A stretch of 64,000 nucleotides of DNA from Bacteroidota bacterium (GCA_028288625.1 JAQBNI010000148.1:1-64000); one strand, 5' to 3'. Shown: positions 9,134-17,493, numbered from the stretch's first letter. Notes: a model not told the origin generated them from the letters alone. Numbers and translations are program-made.

Positions 9134-9156
9134 CTGCCGGATGTTCTATCCGGCAG
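9134..9156 (-). terminator. Hairpin between TonB receptor and peroxidase genes
   Basis: A perfect 9-bp stem (CTGCCGGAT / ATCCGGCAG) with a 5-nt loop lies 12 nt after the receptor stop. No U-run follows on the minus strand, so it may be a partial terminator or mRNA-stabilising hairpin that lowers expression of the peroxidase genes relative to the receptor. Confidence 0.5.
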
Positions 9157-9168
9157 AAAATAGCGAAA

Positions 9169-11337
9169 TTAAAACGTTGCGCTGATTCCACCATAAAACA
9201 TTCTGCCAATACTTGGAATAATGCCGGGACCCGGATATTCATCTGTTCTTAAAGTGAAATAATTTTTATTCGCTACATTATTGATGCCTAATTTAAATTG
9301 CAGCATTCTCCATTTGTAACTTGCCGACATATCGATCGCACCATAAGCGGGAATAATTCCCACCAATGCCTCATTAGAGAACTGGGTATTATCAGCATCT
9401 CCGAAAGAACTGCTGTTGTATGAATACTGTAAATTAAATCCGAAACCTTTGATGCCGTAATTGAAACCAACTCGGTTAATAAATTTAGGTGCGTATTCAA
9501 CAGAGTTGCCTTTGAATTCCCCTTTTACATATCTAGCATCTGTATAGCCAAAGGAATTGTAAATACTCAGCTTTCCATATTTACCGGATTTGATCAATCC
9601 ATCAAGAATATTTAATTCCACGTAACTTTCAACGCCTAAGTGCCTGCTGCTGCCGGTATTCGTTCTCAATCGTCCGGAATCTACGGTACCGATCCTGTTG
9701 TTATAATACAGAAAGAAAAACCCTGCATCAAAATTTAAAATATTCCTGAACGTTCCGCGATAGCCGAAATCAATATTGTACGCGTTTGCATCTTTTAGAT
9801 TCGGATCAACTTTTGCAGTTGAACCAAAAGGAGTAAGATTACTATAAGTTACCGGCTTGTAGGATTGACTGAAGTTTGCATAAAAATTCGTGGTGTTCGC
9901 AATATCATATTGCATACCTAAGCCTGCAAGTACAATATTTCTTTTCGATTTTTCATTGTTAGCTGTCACAAAGGGATCAGCACTTGTGACAGGATAATCA
10001 TCATTTCCACTATATCCATTCACACTGTTAGATAAAAATTCATAGCGGATGCCTGGTGTAATGCTGAAGTGTTTTATCCTGAAAGTATTTTCTGCAAAGA
10101 GCGCAACGTTGAGTGTTTTGAATCTCAGGTTGGCTTCCCAGTCCGACAGTTGTGCAAGATCAAAATTTGTTCCTGTTGTTCCTTCTGCACCTTCCTGCCT
10201 CACGAGATTCGAATATGCAAAACGTATGCCGCCTGCAAACGTCTGTTGAGTGCCTGACAATGTATAATTGTGAAGCACTCTCAATTCATGAGTAGTACTT
10301 TTGAAATACTCGCGCTCCAATTCGCGCGGTAAATATTGAAGGGTTGCAGAATCAATAACATCAGGTAAGTTCGGCCAGTCATCTTCATTTTTCCAGATAA
10401 GATTACGCTGACTGAATAAATAGGATGACGTTAAACTTATAGAAGTATTGGTGTTGATCGAGTAGCGGATCTTCAGCGCTAAAATATTCCATGGACTTGT
10501 TAGCCAGTTTCGTTCAGTAGGTGATTGCTTCGGATTGTCAGAAAACATGGCATCGGTTAAACCGCCGGGCATATGAATCTTATTTCGCAGTGCGGTATAT
10601 TCCAAACCGATCTGCCATTTTGAATTCGGTTCGTACTTCACACTTACAAAACCTGATAATTGTTTTTGATCCGAATTATTTCTCCAGCCTTCCATACGCC
10701 TGTACTGAATGAAACCGTAATATTTAAACTTCTTATATTTTCCTCCTAACGAATTAAAGGTATTGATCAAACCAAAACTTCCAAAAGTTTGCGCTGTAGA
10801 AAAGCGGATAGGTTTGTCTTCACTGTCTTTTAATTCATAGTTGATCATGCCTCCGATCTGCGGACCGAAAGCAAGTGAAGAAGCACCCCGCACAAATGTT
10901 ATACTTTTTACGGCTTCCATCGGCGGTAAATAATAAGCTTCATTATAGCCAAAAATGTCTGCAGATATATTGTAGTTATTCTGGCGCGTATTTGTTTCTA
11001 TACTTTGATAAGGATTCAGTCCTCGGAACGCAATCCCGTTTGCCGTAAAACCCGAGCTTTCCGTTTCGATGATATTCAGTCCCGGAATTCTACCGATGAT
11101 CTGCCTTGTATTATTAATGGCTTTGTTGCCTTCCAGGCTGTCGATCAACAGTACTTCCGTTTTCTTACCCGAATAAATGATCTGATCCTTGTAATCTGTG
11201 ATATGACCGGTACCATTCATCGATCTATAGGATTTAATTTCAATCTCATTTAACTGAACGCTGTCCATAAATTCGGCGTAAGTAGGTGTATACGTAAAGG
11301 ATAGAAGGCTGATTGATAGCAGAAGAGCTTTGGACAT
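9169..11337 (-). CDS. TonB-dependent outer-membrane receptor (FecA-like)
   Basis: A 722-residue TonB-dependent receptor with a signal peptide (residues 1-21), a plug domain (about 50-170, including RQIIGRIPGLNIIETESSG and VRGASSLAFGPQIGGMINYE) and a 22-strand-type beta barrel ending in an aromatic residue (GGISATF). The barrel motif NPNLKDANAYNIDFGYRG is typical of ferric-siderophore and ferric-citrate type receptors. It lacks the N-terminal carboxypeptidase-like domain of SusC proteins, so glycan uptake is unlikely and iron or another metal chelate is more plausible. It is the first gene of a receptor-peroxidase-cytochrome c set and has its own promoter-like boxes upstream. The ligand cannot be told from sequence. 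Confidence 0.9.
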   Translation of the reverse strand: MSKALLLSISLLSFTYTPTYAEFMDSVQLNEIEIKSYRSMNGTGHITDYKDQIIYSGKKTEVLLIDSLEGNKAINNTRQIIGRIPGLNIIETESSGFTANGIAFRGLNPYQSIETNTRQNNYNISADIFGYNEAYYLPPMEAVKSITFVRGASSLAFGPQIGGMINYELKDSEDKPIRFSTAQTFGSFGLINTFNSLGGKYKKFKYYGFIQYRRMEGWRNNSDQKQLSGFVSVKYEPNSKWQIGLEYTALRNKIHMPGGLTDAMFSDNPKQSPTERNWLTSPWNILALKIRYSINTNTSISLTSSYLFSQRNLIWKNEDDWPNLPDVIDSATLQYLPRELEREYFKSTTHELRVLHNYTLSGTQQTFAGGIRFAYSNLVRQEGAEGTTGTNFDLAQLSDWEANLRFKTLNVALFAENTFRIKHFSITPGIRYEFLSNSVNGYSGNDDYPVTSADPFVTANNEKSKRNIVLAGLGMQYDIANTTNFYANFSQSYKPVTYSNLTPFGSTAKVDPNLKDANAYNIDFGYRGTFRNILNFDAGFFFLYYNNRIGTVDSGRLRTNTGSSRHLGVESYVELNILDGLIKSGKYGKLSIYNSFGYTDARYVKGEFKGNSVEYAPKFINRVGFNYGIKGFGFNLQYSYNSSSFGDADNTQFSNEALVGIIPAYGAIDMSASYKWRMLQFKLGINNVANKNYFTLRTDEYPGPGIIPSIGRMFYGGISATF

Positions 11338-11374
11338 TGTTTATTCTTATTTAGACTAATTAAAAATAGCAATG

Positions 11375-11405
11375 CAAATGTAGACTTATAAGAATGAACT
11401 ACCAA
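11375..11405 (-). promoter_or_regulatory. Bacteroidota-type promoter for the TonB receptor operon
   Basis: On the minus strand a -7 box TACATTTG (11375-11382) fits TAnnTTTG exactly. A TTG (-33 element) lies at 11403-11405, spaced 20 nt away. The predicted transcription start is about 30 nt before the receptor ATG. Confidence 0.6.
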
Positions 11406-11446
11406 TAACTAATGTTGTGATTCTGATACCTAAAATTAGTGAGTAT

Positions 11447-11473
11447 GATACCATCGCTTTAAGCCATGGTATC
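11447..11473 (-). terminator. Hairpin after the LuxR-type regulator gene
   Basis: An 8-bp inverted repeat (GATACCAT / ATGGTATC) with an 11-nt loop lies 5 nt beyond the stop codon of the regulator gene. It lacks a strong U-tract, so terminator function is only probable. Confidence 0.4.
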
Positions 11474-11478
11474 TATAA

Positions 11479-12135
11479 CTATTCCAACACCATTTCTTCC
11501 TTGGTGATCAGCCCGTTTTGAATCGCATAAACGATCATTTCCGAGGAGGAATTGATCCGGAGCTTCTTCATGATATTTTTTTTGTGGGTATAGACGGTAT
11601 GCGTGCTTAAAAATAAATGACCTGCGATGGTTTTAGCAGTCCAGCCCTTTGCTGTGAGCTTGATGATCTCGGTTTCGCGGAGCGATAAATTAAATGCCTT
11701 GCAATTGTCTTCATCCGTATGGATATGCTTTTCAATAATAATATCTATTACTTTATGGCATAGGAATTTTTCGTTCTTTGCAGTTGCATAGATCGCGTTA
11801 ATGATCTCTTCCTTATCGCATTCCTTGGTTAGAAAACTGATTGCGCCTAGTTCAATAACTTTATAAATGTTAGACTTGCAATCATCTGCTGAAATAATAA
11901 GAAAATTGGATTTCGGAGAATTTATTTTTACCATTTGAATATCCTCCGGTAAAAAATTCTTCTGGCTATTATAATCGAAGATCACCACATCCGGTTGGTG
12001 CTCCTTAGTCAAATCGTATAATTCTTTCGAATCAACTGCTTCGCCCACAATTTTAATATCCTTCCTTTCTGACAATAGATTTTTCAATCCTACACGGACT
12101 AAATATTGTGCGTCTGCAATAACAATTTTGATCAT
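11479..12135 (-). CDS. NarL/LuxR-family response regulator
   Basis: A 218-residue two-domain DNA-binding response regulator. The receiver domain (residues 1-120) has Asp54 in VVIFDYN as phosphoacceptor, the switch Ser in LIISADD, and Lys in FLTKECD. The acidic pair near the N-terminus is reduced to a single Asp (IADAQ). The LuxR-type helix-turn-helix occupies about 150-212 (LSLRETEIIKL, THTVYTHKKNIMKKL). I start at the ATG at 12133-12135 (MIKIVIADAQ), because the longer frame adds 17 hydrophobic residues that no receiver domain has. No histidine kinase is adjacent, so it is an orphan; it diverges from the unknown protein/protease pair. Confidence 0.9.
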   Translation of the reverse strand: MIKIVIADAQYLVRVGLKNLLSERKDIKIVGEAVDSKELYDLTKEHQPDVVIFDYNSQKNFLPEDIQMVKINSPKSNFLIISADDCKSNIYKVIELGAISFLTKECDKEEIINAIYATAKNEKFLCHKVIDIIIEKHIHTDEDNCKAFNLSLRETEIIKLTAKGWTAKTIAGHLFLSTHTVYTHKKNIMKKLRINSSSEMIVYAIQNGLITKEEMVLE

Positions 12136-12256
12136 AATTATTGTGAAAGAAGAACATAAAATTACGCAAAATACGCTGAAAATCATATGATTTGTAAATG
12201 TTCAAAATAAAATAATAAATAGTATTTTAGACGTTCATTTCTAAATTTTGAAGGAT

Positions 12257-13450
12257 ATGAACACGAATTTGTCGTTTCAGAAAACAATAGCCGGCTCTTT
12301 AAAAAGCAGGGCGGATGTTCATGCCTGGGATACGGTGCTTCACCTCTATGAAACGGCAAAATATGCTGAAGCTATCAGGGAATCCATAAATTTTATAGAT
12401 CCTGAAATCGAAAAAAAATTTGCAAACCCTGAACGCACTGCATATCATATTCCTCATGGTTCCATTATTGTCAATCTGAATATCACACATGATCAGTTTA
12501 TAGTCAGCGCTCCTTTCCTGGATATCACCAACTCAAAACAAATACCTATACTTCGCCAGGTATCCCAGCTTAATTTTACACCGCTTATGCTTTCACGCAT
12601 CGAACTGGAAGGAGATCAATTGTATTTTAAGTTTGAATGTCCGCTCGATCTTTGCGAACCGTATAAAATATATGATGTATTGAGAGAAATATGCATTAAC
12701 GCAGATAATTATGATGATGAATTCATCAGCAAGTTTGATGCCGTGAGAATACAGCAACCGCAGATTTATCCTTATACAGACGAACAAAAATTAACTGCAT
12801 GGAATACAACTCAGCAATATATTAAGGAAGCCTTTGAAGCATATGATGTTTTGGAAAATAAAAGACTGACGAGTTACTTATGGGATATACTCATCATCAC
12901 CTTATTGAAAATAGATTATTTTTGTGCACCGCAGGGAAAGCTGCGCAATGAGATCGAAAAAACATTTTTGTTTTTAATCAGCAAGGAAGATTATTACCAG
13001 CGCTTAAGCGATGGTAAAGAGTTTTTAAAGAAGCTGCAGGTATATGACCGGAGTAAATTTGAAAACGATCTTTACAGGATAGAAGTGTTCATGCCTTATA
13101 AATTCAGAGCCAACCTGGATAGCGTGCGCAACGGATTAAGATATGCGTATGAAACCGCCGGAAAGGAAATAAAAGCACTGGATTATATTGGCGCTGCACT
13201 GACATTGGAATATGGCATCCTGAATTTCTTTTATACAAATAGTATGGATGATGCGATAACGGAAGTGCTAACCGCTGCCATGGAAAATGCTTCTCTGAAA
13301 CCCATGACTGAAGCTTCATCAATTTTATTTGAGGCTGTAGAAAAGATCATGACAATGGATAATTTTACAAATTCATCCACTTCAATAAAAAATATCCGGA
13401 AAACAGAAGAGGTGGACAAAGGATTTTTTAAAAGATTATTCGGAGCATAA
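12257..13450 (+). CDS. Conserved protein of unknown function paired with an HtrA-like protease
   Basis: A 397-residue soluble protein without signal peptide or membrane helices. Residues about 60-170 form an alternating beta/alpha region (HGSIIVNLNITHDQFIVSAPF, QLNFTPLMLSRIELEGDQLYF) reminiscent of YbjN / type III chaperone-like folds; the remainder is mainly helical. I do not recognise a catalytic motif. I choose the ATG at 12257, preceded by the purine-rich AAGGAT, over an in-frame TTG at 12248. The protease gene begins 15 nt after its stop, so the two are almost certainly co-transcribed and may form a complex, this protein acting as adaptor or substrate. The fold is an inference; function is unknown. 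Confidence 0.75.
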   Translation: MNTNLSFQKTIAGSLKSRADVHAWDTVLHLYETAKYAEAIRESINFIDPEIEKKFANPERTAYHIPHGSIIVNLNITHDQFIVSAPFLDITNSKQIPILRQVSQLNFTPLMLSRIELEGDQLYFKFECPLDLCEPYKIYDVLREICINADNYDDEFISKFDAVRIQQPQIYPYTDEQKLTAWNTTQQYIKEAFEAYDVLENKRLTSYLWDILIITLLKIDYFCAPQGKLRNEIEKTFLFLISKEDYYQRLSDGKEFLKKLQVYDRSKFENDLYRIEVFMPYKFRANLDSVRNGLRYAYETAGKEIKALDYIGAALTLEYGILNFFYTNSMDDAITEVLTAAMENASLKPMTEASSILFEAVEKIMTMDNFTNSSTSIKNIRKTEEVDKGFFKRLFGA

Positions 13451-13465
13451 AAAGTGATGAGATAA

Positions 13466-14545
13466 ATGGACCAGGAAGAATTAAAACAGGCGGTATATAA
13501 AATTAATACGGCAAGCGGAAGCGGTTCGGGATTTTATTTAAAATCACCGGGAATATTTGTCACGAATTACCATGTGGTGGAGGGAAATAAATTTGTTGCC
13601 ATAGAAGATCAGCAGCAAAACAGGTATCTCGCCAAAGTAGTATATGTGAATCCCGAGACTGATATTGCTTTTCTTCGCTGCAGTGATCATACACCTCTCA
13701 GCGACATTCCTATTAATGATATTCGCGAAGTGCACACCCGGGATAAAATTTTTGTATTGGGTTTTCCTTTTGGAATGCCCTTTACAGTTACCGCTGGCAT
13801 TGTGTCTAATGAAAAGCAACTGGTAGATGGAAAGAATTTCATACAAACGGATGCTGCAGTAAATCCGGGCAACAGCGGCGGTCCTGTTGTTGATCATGAG
13901 GGTTCATTAGTAGGTGTAACCACTGCGAAATTTTCTGAAGCGAATAATGTTGGCTTCGCAATCCCGGCAAATATATTAAAGGAGGAACTTGATTCATTTG
14001 CGCAGAATATTACGTTCACTTATTCTGTAAAGTGCAATTCCTGCAAATCGCTGATCTATGATAAAACCGACTATTGTCCGAATTGCGGTGCAAATATTGA
14101 TGAAAGAATTTTTGATGATAAAGAGATCAGCAAGCTGTCGCAATTTATAGAAGATGCGATTCAGAATATGGGTATTGATCCGGTGCTTACGCGATGCGGA
14201 ATGGAGTACTGGCAATTTCATTCAGGCAGCGCATGGGTGCGTATCTTTGTGTATGAGAAAAATTATTTGTATGCTACTTCTCCAATGAATAATCTTCCTG
14301 TTACAAGTCTTGAGGCACTCTTTAAATATATTTTAAGCAACCCCGTTCCGCCCTATCAGTTAGCTGTATATAATAATCAATTGTACCTGTCATACAGGAT
14401 AAGAATGAGTGATATCTTTTCTGCAAAATCTAAGGAAATACAGAAGAACCTCGGTGATCTTATTCTTAAGGCAAATGAAATGGATGATTTTTTTGTGAAT
14501 GAGTTTGCGTGCGAAAAAACGAATTATTCAAGAGCAATCTTATAG
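13466..14545 (+). CDS. Cytosolic trypsin-like (HtrA/S1C) serine protease with zinc ribbon
   Basis: A 359-residue protein with an S1C-type protease domain at residues 1-180. The complete catalytic triad is visible: His36 in TNYHVV, Asp66 in PETDIAFL and Ser137 in NPGNSGGP. It is followed by a four-Cys zinc ribbon (Cys190, 193, 204, 207) instead of the PDZ domains of DegP/HtrA, then a C-terminal alpha/beta domain (about 215-350) that looks similar in character to the YbjN-like part of its upstream neighbour. No signal peptide or membrane segment is present, which is unusual: HtrA proteases normally work in the envelope. It sits 15 nt after the unknown 397-aa gene. Protease activity is strongly supported; the target is unknown. 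Confidence 0.88.
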   Translation: MDQEELKQAVYKINTASGSGSGFYLKSPGIFVTNYHVVEGNKFVAIEDQQQNRYLAKVVYVNPETDIAFLRCSDHTPLSDIPINDIREVHTRDKIFVLGFPFGMPFTVTAGIVSNEKQLVDGKNFIQTDAAVNPGNSGGPVVDHEGSLVGVTTAKFSEANNVGFAIPANILKEELDSFAQNITFTYSVKCNSCKSLIYDKTDYCPNCGANIDERIFDDKEISKLSQFIEDAIQNMGIDPVLTRCGMEYWQFHSGSAWVRIFVYEKNYLYATSPMNNLPVTSLEALFKYILSNPVPPYQLAVYNNQLYLSYRIRMSDIFSAKSKEIQKNLGDLILKANEMDDFFVNEFACEKTNYSRAIL

Positions 14546-14554
14546 AAATAAAAA

Positions 14555-14573
14555 AGCCTCCCATAAGGAGGCT
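14555..14573. terminator. Bidirectional rho-independent terminator
   Basis: A perfect 7-bp stem (AGCCTCC / GGAGGCT) with a 5-nt loop is flanked by an A-run on the left and a T-rich stretch on the right. It can therefore stop both the protease transcript (plus) and the convergent T9SS protein transcript (minus). Confidence 0.88.
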
Positions 14574-14591
14574 GTAATTTGTTTTATTGTT

Positions 14592-14966
14592 TTACTTCAC
14601 TGTAATTCTTCCGGTAGTTGTTACCTTCTCATCTACCATTAGCTGGTAGAAATATATACCTGAATTTTTGAAAACATCTCTTGTAATCTTTTGGTCGTAT
14701 TCTTTAACCTGGTTGATCCTGTACACCTCGCTGCCTACAATGTTGTAAAATACTACGGTAACTTTGCTTCTGTCGAGGTCAACGTCTTCGCTGATCCTGA
14801 TATTCGCATCCGTAATCATAGGGTTAGGGTAGAATTTAATGAGGTCTTTATCACCATACTTTGCATCGTATTTTAATACTTCCAGAGTACTGGACGCTTT
14901 GGAGAATTCCGGTAAGAAAATTATCGAAGCAGACAATAAAAGTAAAAATGTAAACGTTTTACGCAT
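14592..14966 (-). CDS. Small secreted protein consisting mainly of a T9SS sorting domain
   Basis: A 124-residue protein with a Sec signal peptide (residues 1-24) followed almost at once by a type A T9SS C-terminal sorting domain. It shows KFYPNPM..., an immunoglobulin-like middle (VVFYNIVGSEVYRI), SGIYFYQLMVD and the terminal GRITVK. In T9SS substrates such domains guide cargo through the outer membrane and are usually cut off; here there is hardly any cargo (about 25 residues). It could be a remnant of a larger secreted protein, a small surface protein, or a sorting-domain-only factor. It is monocistronic and shares the terminator at 14555-14573 with the convergent protease gene. Confidence 0.85.
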   Translation of the reverse strand: MRKTFTFLLLLSASIIFLPEFSKASSTLEVLKYDAKYGDKDLIKFYPNPMITDANIRISEDVDLDRSKVTVVFYNIVGSEVYRINQVKEYDQKITRDVFKNSGIYFYQLMVDEKVTTTGRITVK

Positions 14967-15062
14967 AATCTAATTGTTTTTCAGTTTCTCAACTAAAATT
15001 ACTATACCAAATATAGCAATTCGAACGTTATAAATCAAGTTCTGTGCCATTAAATTTTTGTA

Positions 15063-15611
15063 TCAAAATTTAACATAATCTAAGACTTCAGATAATGTAC
15101 GAATGGTGTAATCACAATTGTTGCTCTCATTGTAACTATTTGATAAATAAAAAGTTACCATATCTAAAGCCTTGCCGAACTCCATATCTGAACGTTTATC
15201 ACCCACTAAAATAGTTTTTTTAAAGTCGATTTCAGGGAAATCTTTCTTCGCCAAAAGTGCCATTCCGGTAGCCGGTTTCCTCAATTTATTGTCCGCGGAA
15301 GCTAGATCAGGAGCAAAATATACAGCATCGATTCTCCCACCATTCAACTCAACCAGGTTGATCATATTCTCATGGATTTCATTCAACTCTTGTATAGACA
15401 ATAGACCTTTGCCGATGCATTGCTGATTGGAAACAACAATAATTCTCGGGAACATCTTTGCAAGTTTTGGCATGGTTTCCAGTACACCGGGCATAAATTC
15501 AAACTGTTCCCATTTCAATACATAACCATCATCAATATTTTTGTTGATCACGCCGTCGCGATCTAAAAAAAGTGTCCATGTGTTGTTATCGATATGAATT
15601 GGTTCCTTCAT
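15063..15611 (-). CDS. gmhB: HAD-IIIA phosphatase, GmhB-like heptose bisphosphate phosphatase
   Basis: A 182-residue HAD-superfamily phosphatase of the histidinol/heptose-bisphosphate type. Nucleophile Asp17 and Asp19 are in FLDRDGVINK, motif II is in VVSNQQ, the Lys is in RKPATGM, and the acidic motif is VGDKRSDM. GmhB removes the 7-phosphate from heptose 1,7-bisphosphate in the cytosol. It lacks the Cys-rich zinc loop that most GmhB proteins carry just before the RKP motif (here PDLASADNKLRKP). That fits a zinc-free subgroup or a related sugar phosphatase. The start overlaps the stop of the preceding gene as TAATG. The pathway context with gmhA and hddC in the same operon makes the GmhB role likely. 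Confidence 0.8.
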   Translation of the reverse strand: MKEPIHIDNNTWTLFLDRDGVINKNIDDGYVLKWEQFEFMPGVLETMPKLAKMFPRIIVVSNQQCIGKGLLSIQELNEIHENMINLVELNGGRIDAVYFAPDLASADNKLRKPATGMALLAKKDFPEIDFKKTILVGDKRSDMEFGKALDMVTFYLSNSYNESNNCDYTIRTLSEVLDYVKF

Positions 15612-16195
15612 TATTTGTAAAGTGAGTTTATATGCCGGATGATTTCCGGGATATCATAAAAATGTATTTTATCAAGAGAATCTAAATACCTTAAAATGCG
15701 GGGTGAATCATCAAAGGCATATTCTAATTGCTTCCTGTACTTCGTAGCGTTATAAATAATGACAGCATCTTTATTATTTAACGTAATTACATATGCATGC
15801 TTTGCAATTGATCCACTGGGAAAAACTGTTAATGTCATTGGTGAATTCTGATTTGGCCACAAATATCCTCTGTATAATTTATAAGTTTGTAAGGTATCTT
15901 CTACTACTCCATATACAAAATCCATTGAATCGTTTAAGAATAGCGGCATGTAATCCATACTGTCTTTATGAATTACTTTCACCAGGAGCGGATCAATTTT
16001 TATAATACTGTCCCTGGTAGTGACGATTATCTTTTCCCGGTATGGTTTTATCTTTATGAGTCCGTAAGTAATTTTTCCGGTTTGTTCGACTATATACCCT
16101 TGTGTTTCTTTTGCAATATCTTTTAATTCCACCCATTCCTGGCTAAATCCGGTTAGGGAGATAACATGCAATAACGTTAAGAATAAATACTTCAT
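15611..16195 (-). CDS. Exported protein of unknown function, paralogue 3 of 3 in heptose operon
   Basis: A 194-residue protein with a Sec signal peptide (about residues 1-18) and no recognised enzyme motif. It shares with the next two upstream genes an N-terminal strand pattern (a GY/GF-V-x-K-type start, then T-x-x-G-x-I) and an almost identical C-terminus (HFYDIPEIIRHINSLYK). It is the most divergent of the three. It is coupled to the gmhB-like gene by TAATG and lies 45 nt after the middle paralogue. A periplasmic or outer-surface location is inferred from the signal peptide. Function is unknown; position inside a sugar-nucleotide operon suggests an envelope or surface-glycan role. Confidence 0.75.
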   Translation of the reverse strand: MKYLFLTLLHVISLTGFSQEWVELKDIAKETQGYIVEQTGKITYGLIKIKPYREKIIVTTRDSIIKIDPLLVKVIHKDSMDYMPLFLNDSMDFVYGVVEDTLQTYKLYRGYLWPNQNSPMTLTVFPSGSIAKHAYVITLNNKDAVIIYNATKYRKQLEYAFDDSPRILRYLDSLDKIHFYDIPEIIRHINSLYK

Positions 16196-16240
16196 GGATA
16201 GAAAATAATGCGCTAGTAAAAAAAAATCTAACTGTTCATA

Positions 16241-16894
16241 TTATTTATAAAGTGAGTTTATATGATCAATAACAGAAGGGATATCATCAAATTTAATATC
16301 ACCTATAGTGTTTAAATAGTCCATTACATTTTCTTTGTAAGAAAATAAGAGCTTAAATTTTTTCTTGTACCCGATGCCATCTTCATAAAAATTAACCGGG
16401 TTAGTTTTTCCAAGTCGGACTACATATGAATAACGCAAATCCCGGCTGAGTACAGATGTACCGGCACCACCGGGATTTGGATTTGTCACCAGGTTGAAAT
16501 ATTGTTTTTTATATCCTTCATATACTCTTACAATTCTTGGCGTATCAATGATTCTCCAGATATCACCTTCATAAAAAGCAAAAGATTTCTTGCCCTCTAC
16601 CACCTGTTTAATTTCACTGAAATTTATTTTTATTTCTTCTTGTCTATCTGTTTTGAAGATGATTTTATTTCTCAGGGATGCAACTGGAATATATTCAGTT
16701 TTTAATGTTTCTTTAAAATAATTATCAAAAATCTGTACGGTTCCAACCAGTGTGTCATTGTTGGTTTTTAATACAAACCCAAATCGTGGTGTAGCAAAAT
16801 AATCATAAGTCAAATGGTCGTGAGCATTGGATATTTTAAAAGAAATTAAAAAAATAATAAACAGCAAATTTCTCATGATCCGGTTAAATTGCAT
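16241..16894 (-). CDS. Exported protein of unknown function, paralogue 2 of 3 in heptose operon
   Basis: A 217-residue protein with signal peptide (cleavage expected near residue 24). The start of the mature part (HDHLTYDYFATPRFGFVLKT) closely matches the next upstream gene (HEKLTYDDLNRPRWGYVIKD). Shared later elements are NDTLxGxI/V, IDTPRIVRVYEGY, a Y-SYVVRLG strand, and the end KFDDIPSVIDHINSLYK. The GYV-K-NDT pattern is common in small secreted beta-rich proteins of Bacteroidota. Its start overlaps the stop of the upstream paralogue (TAATG). No function can be assigned. Confidence 0.78.
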   Translation of the reverse strand: MQFNRIMRNLLFIIFLISFKISNAHDHLTYDYFATPRFGFVLKTNNDTLVGTVQIFDNYFKETLKTEYIPVASLRNKIIFKTDRQEEIKINFSEIKQVVEGKKSFAFYEGDIWRIIDTPRIVRVYEGYKKQYFNLVTNPNPGGAGTSVLSRDLRYSYVVRLGKTNPVNFYEDGIGYKKKFKLLFSYKENVMDYLNTIGDIKFDDIPSVIDHINSLYK

Positions 16895-17493
16895 TATTTG
16901 TAAATGAGATTTATATGATCAATAACGGCAGGTATATCATCAAATTTAATATCATTTAAATTATCAAGATAATCCACGATATTTTTTTTATTAGAGAATA
17001 ATGATTTTAATTGCCTGTTAAAACGAAATTTTTCAATGCCCATAATTTGTTCCCTGAAAACGCGCGGCTCTCTAGTTCCGATTTGTACAATGTATGAATA
17101 ATCCAATTGTTTAGTATTAACATGCACAGAAACAAGTCCTCCGTTCACAGAAGTAGAATATATCGTGCTATACGGCTGTGAATAACCTTCATACACTCTT
17201 ACCATTCTCGGAGTGTCAATCACACAGCAAATATATTTATCGATATATTTCACCATCTTATCCCCCCAAACTATCCAATCTATTTTCGGACTCAGATAAT
17301 CTTTCTTTTTTTTGTTAAGGTCAATTCTAATTGACCTATTGAGCAGTTCTATAGAACCGAAAAGGGTATCGTTGTCTTTTATAACATATCCCCATCGTGG
17401 TCTATTAAGATCATCGTATGTTAATTTTTCATGTGCAATGGATAATGTTGATGTCAGCAAAACAACTAAACAGGTTATTATTTTATGTTTCAT
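16894..17493 (-). CDS. Exported protein of unknown function, paralogue 1 of 3 in heptose operon
   Basis: A 199-residue protein with a signal peptide (residues 1-20) and the same architecture as the two following genes: HEKLTYDD at the mature N-terminus, NDTLFGSIEL, IDTPRMVRVYEGY, and KFDDIPAVIDHINLIYK at the end. Its start overlaps the stop of the hddC-like gene by 4 nt (ATGA), so it is translated from the sugar-nucleotide operon. The similarity between paralogues 1 and 2 is much higher than to paralogue 3, which suggests a recent tandem duplication. Function unknown. Confidence 0.78.
   Translation of the reverse strand: MKHKIITCLVVLLTSTLSIAHEKLTYDDLNRPRWGYVIKDNDTLFGSIELLNRSIRIDLNKKKKDYLSPKIDWIVWGDKMVKYIDKYICCVIDTPRMVRVYEGYSQPYSTIYSTSVNGGLVSVHVNTKQLDYSYIVQIGTREPRVFREQIMGIEKFRFNRQLKSLFSNKKNIVDYLDNLNDIKFDDIPAVIDHINLIYK

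Noticed and set aside
12136..12186. 17-codon hydrophobic extension of the response regulator
   Set aside because: Receiver domains start directly with the first beta strand; the extension is upstream non-coding sequence in frame.
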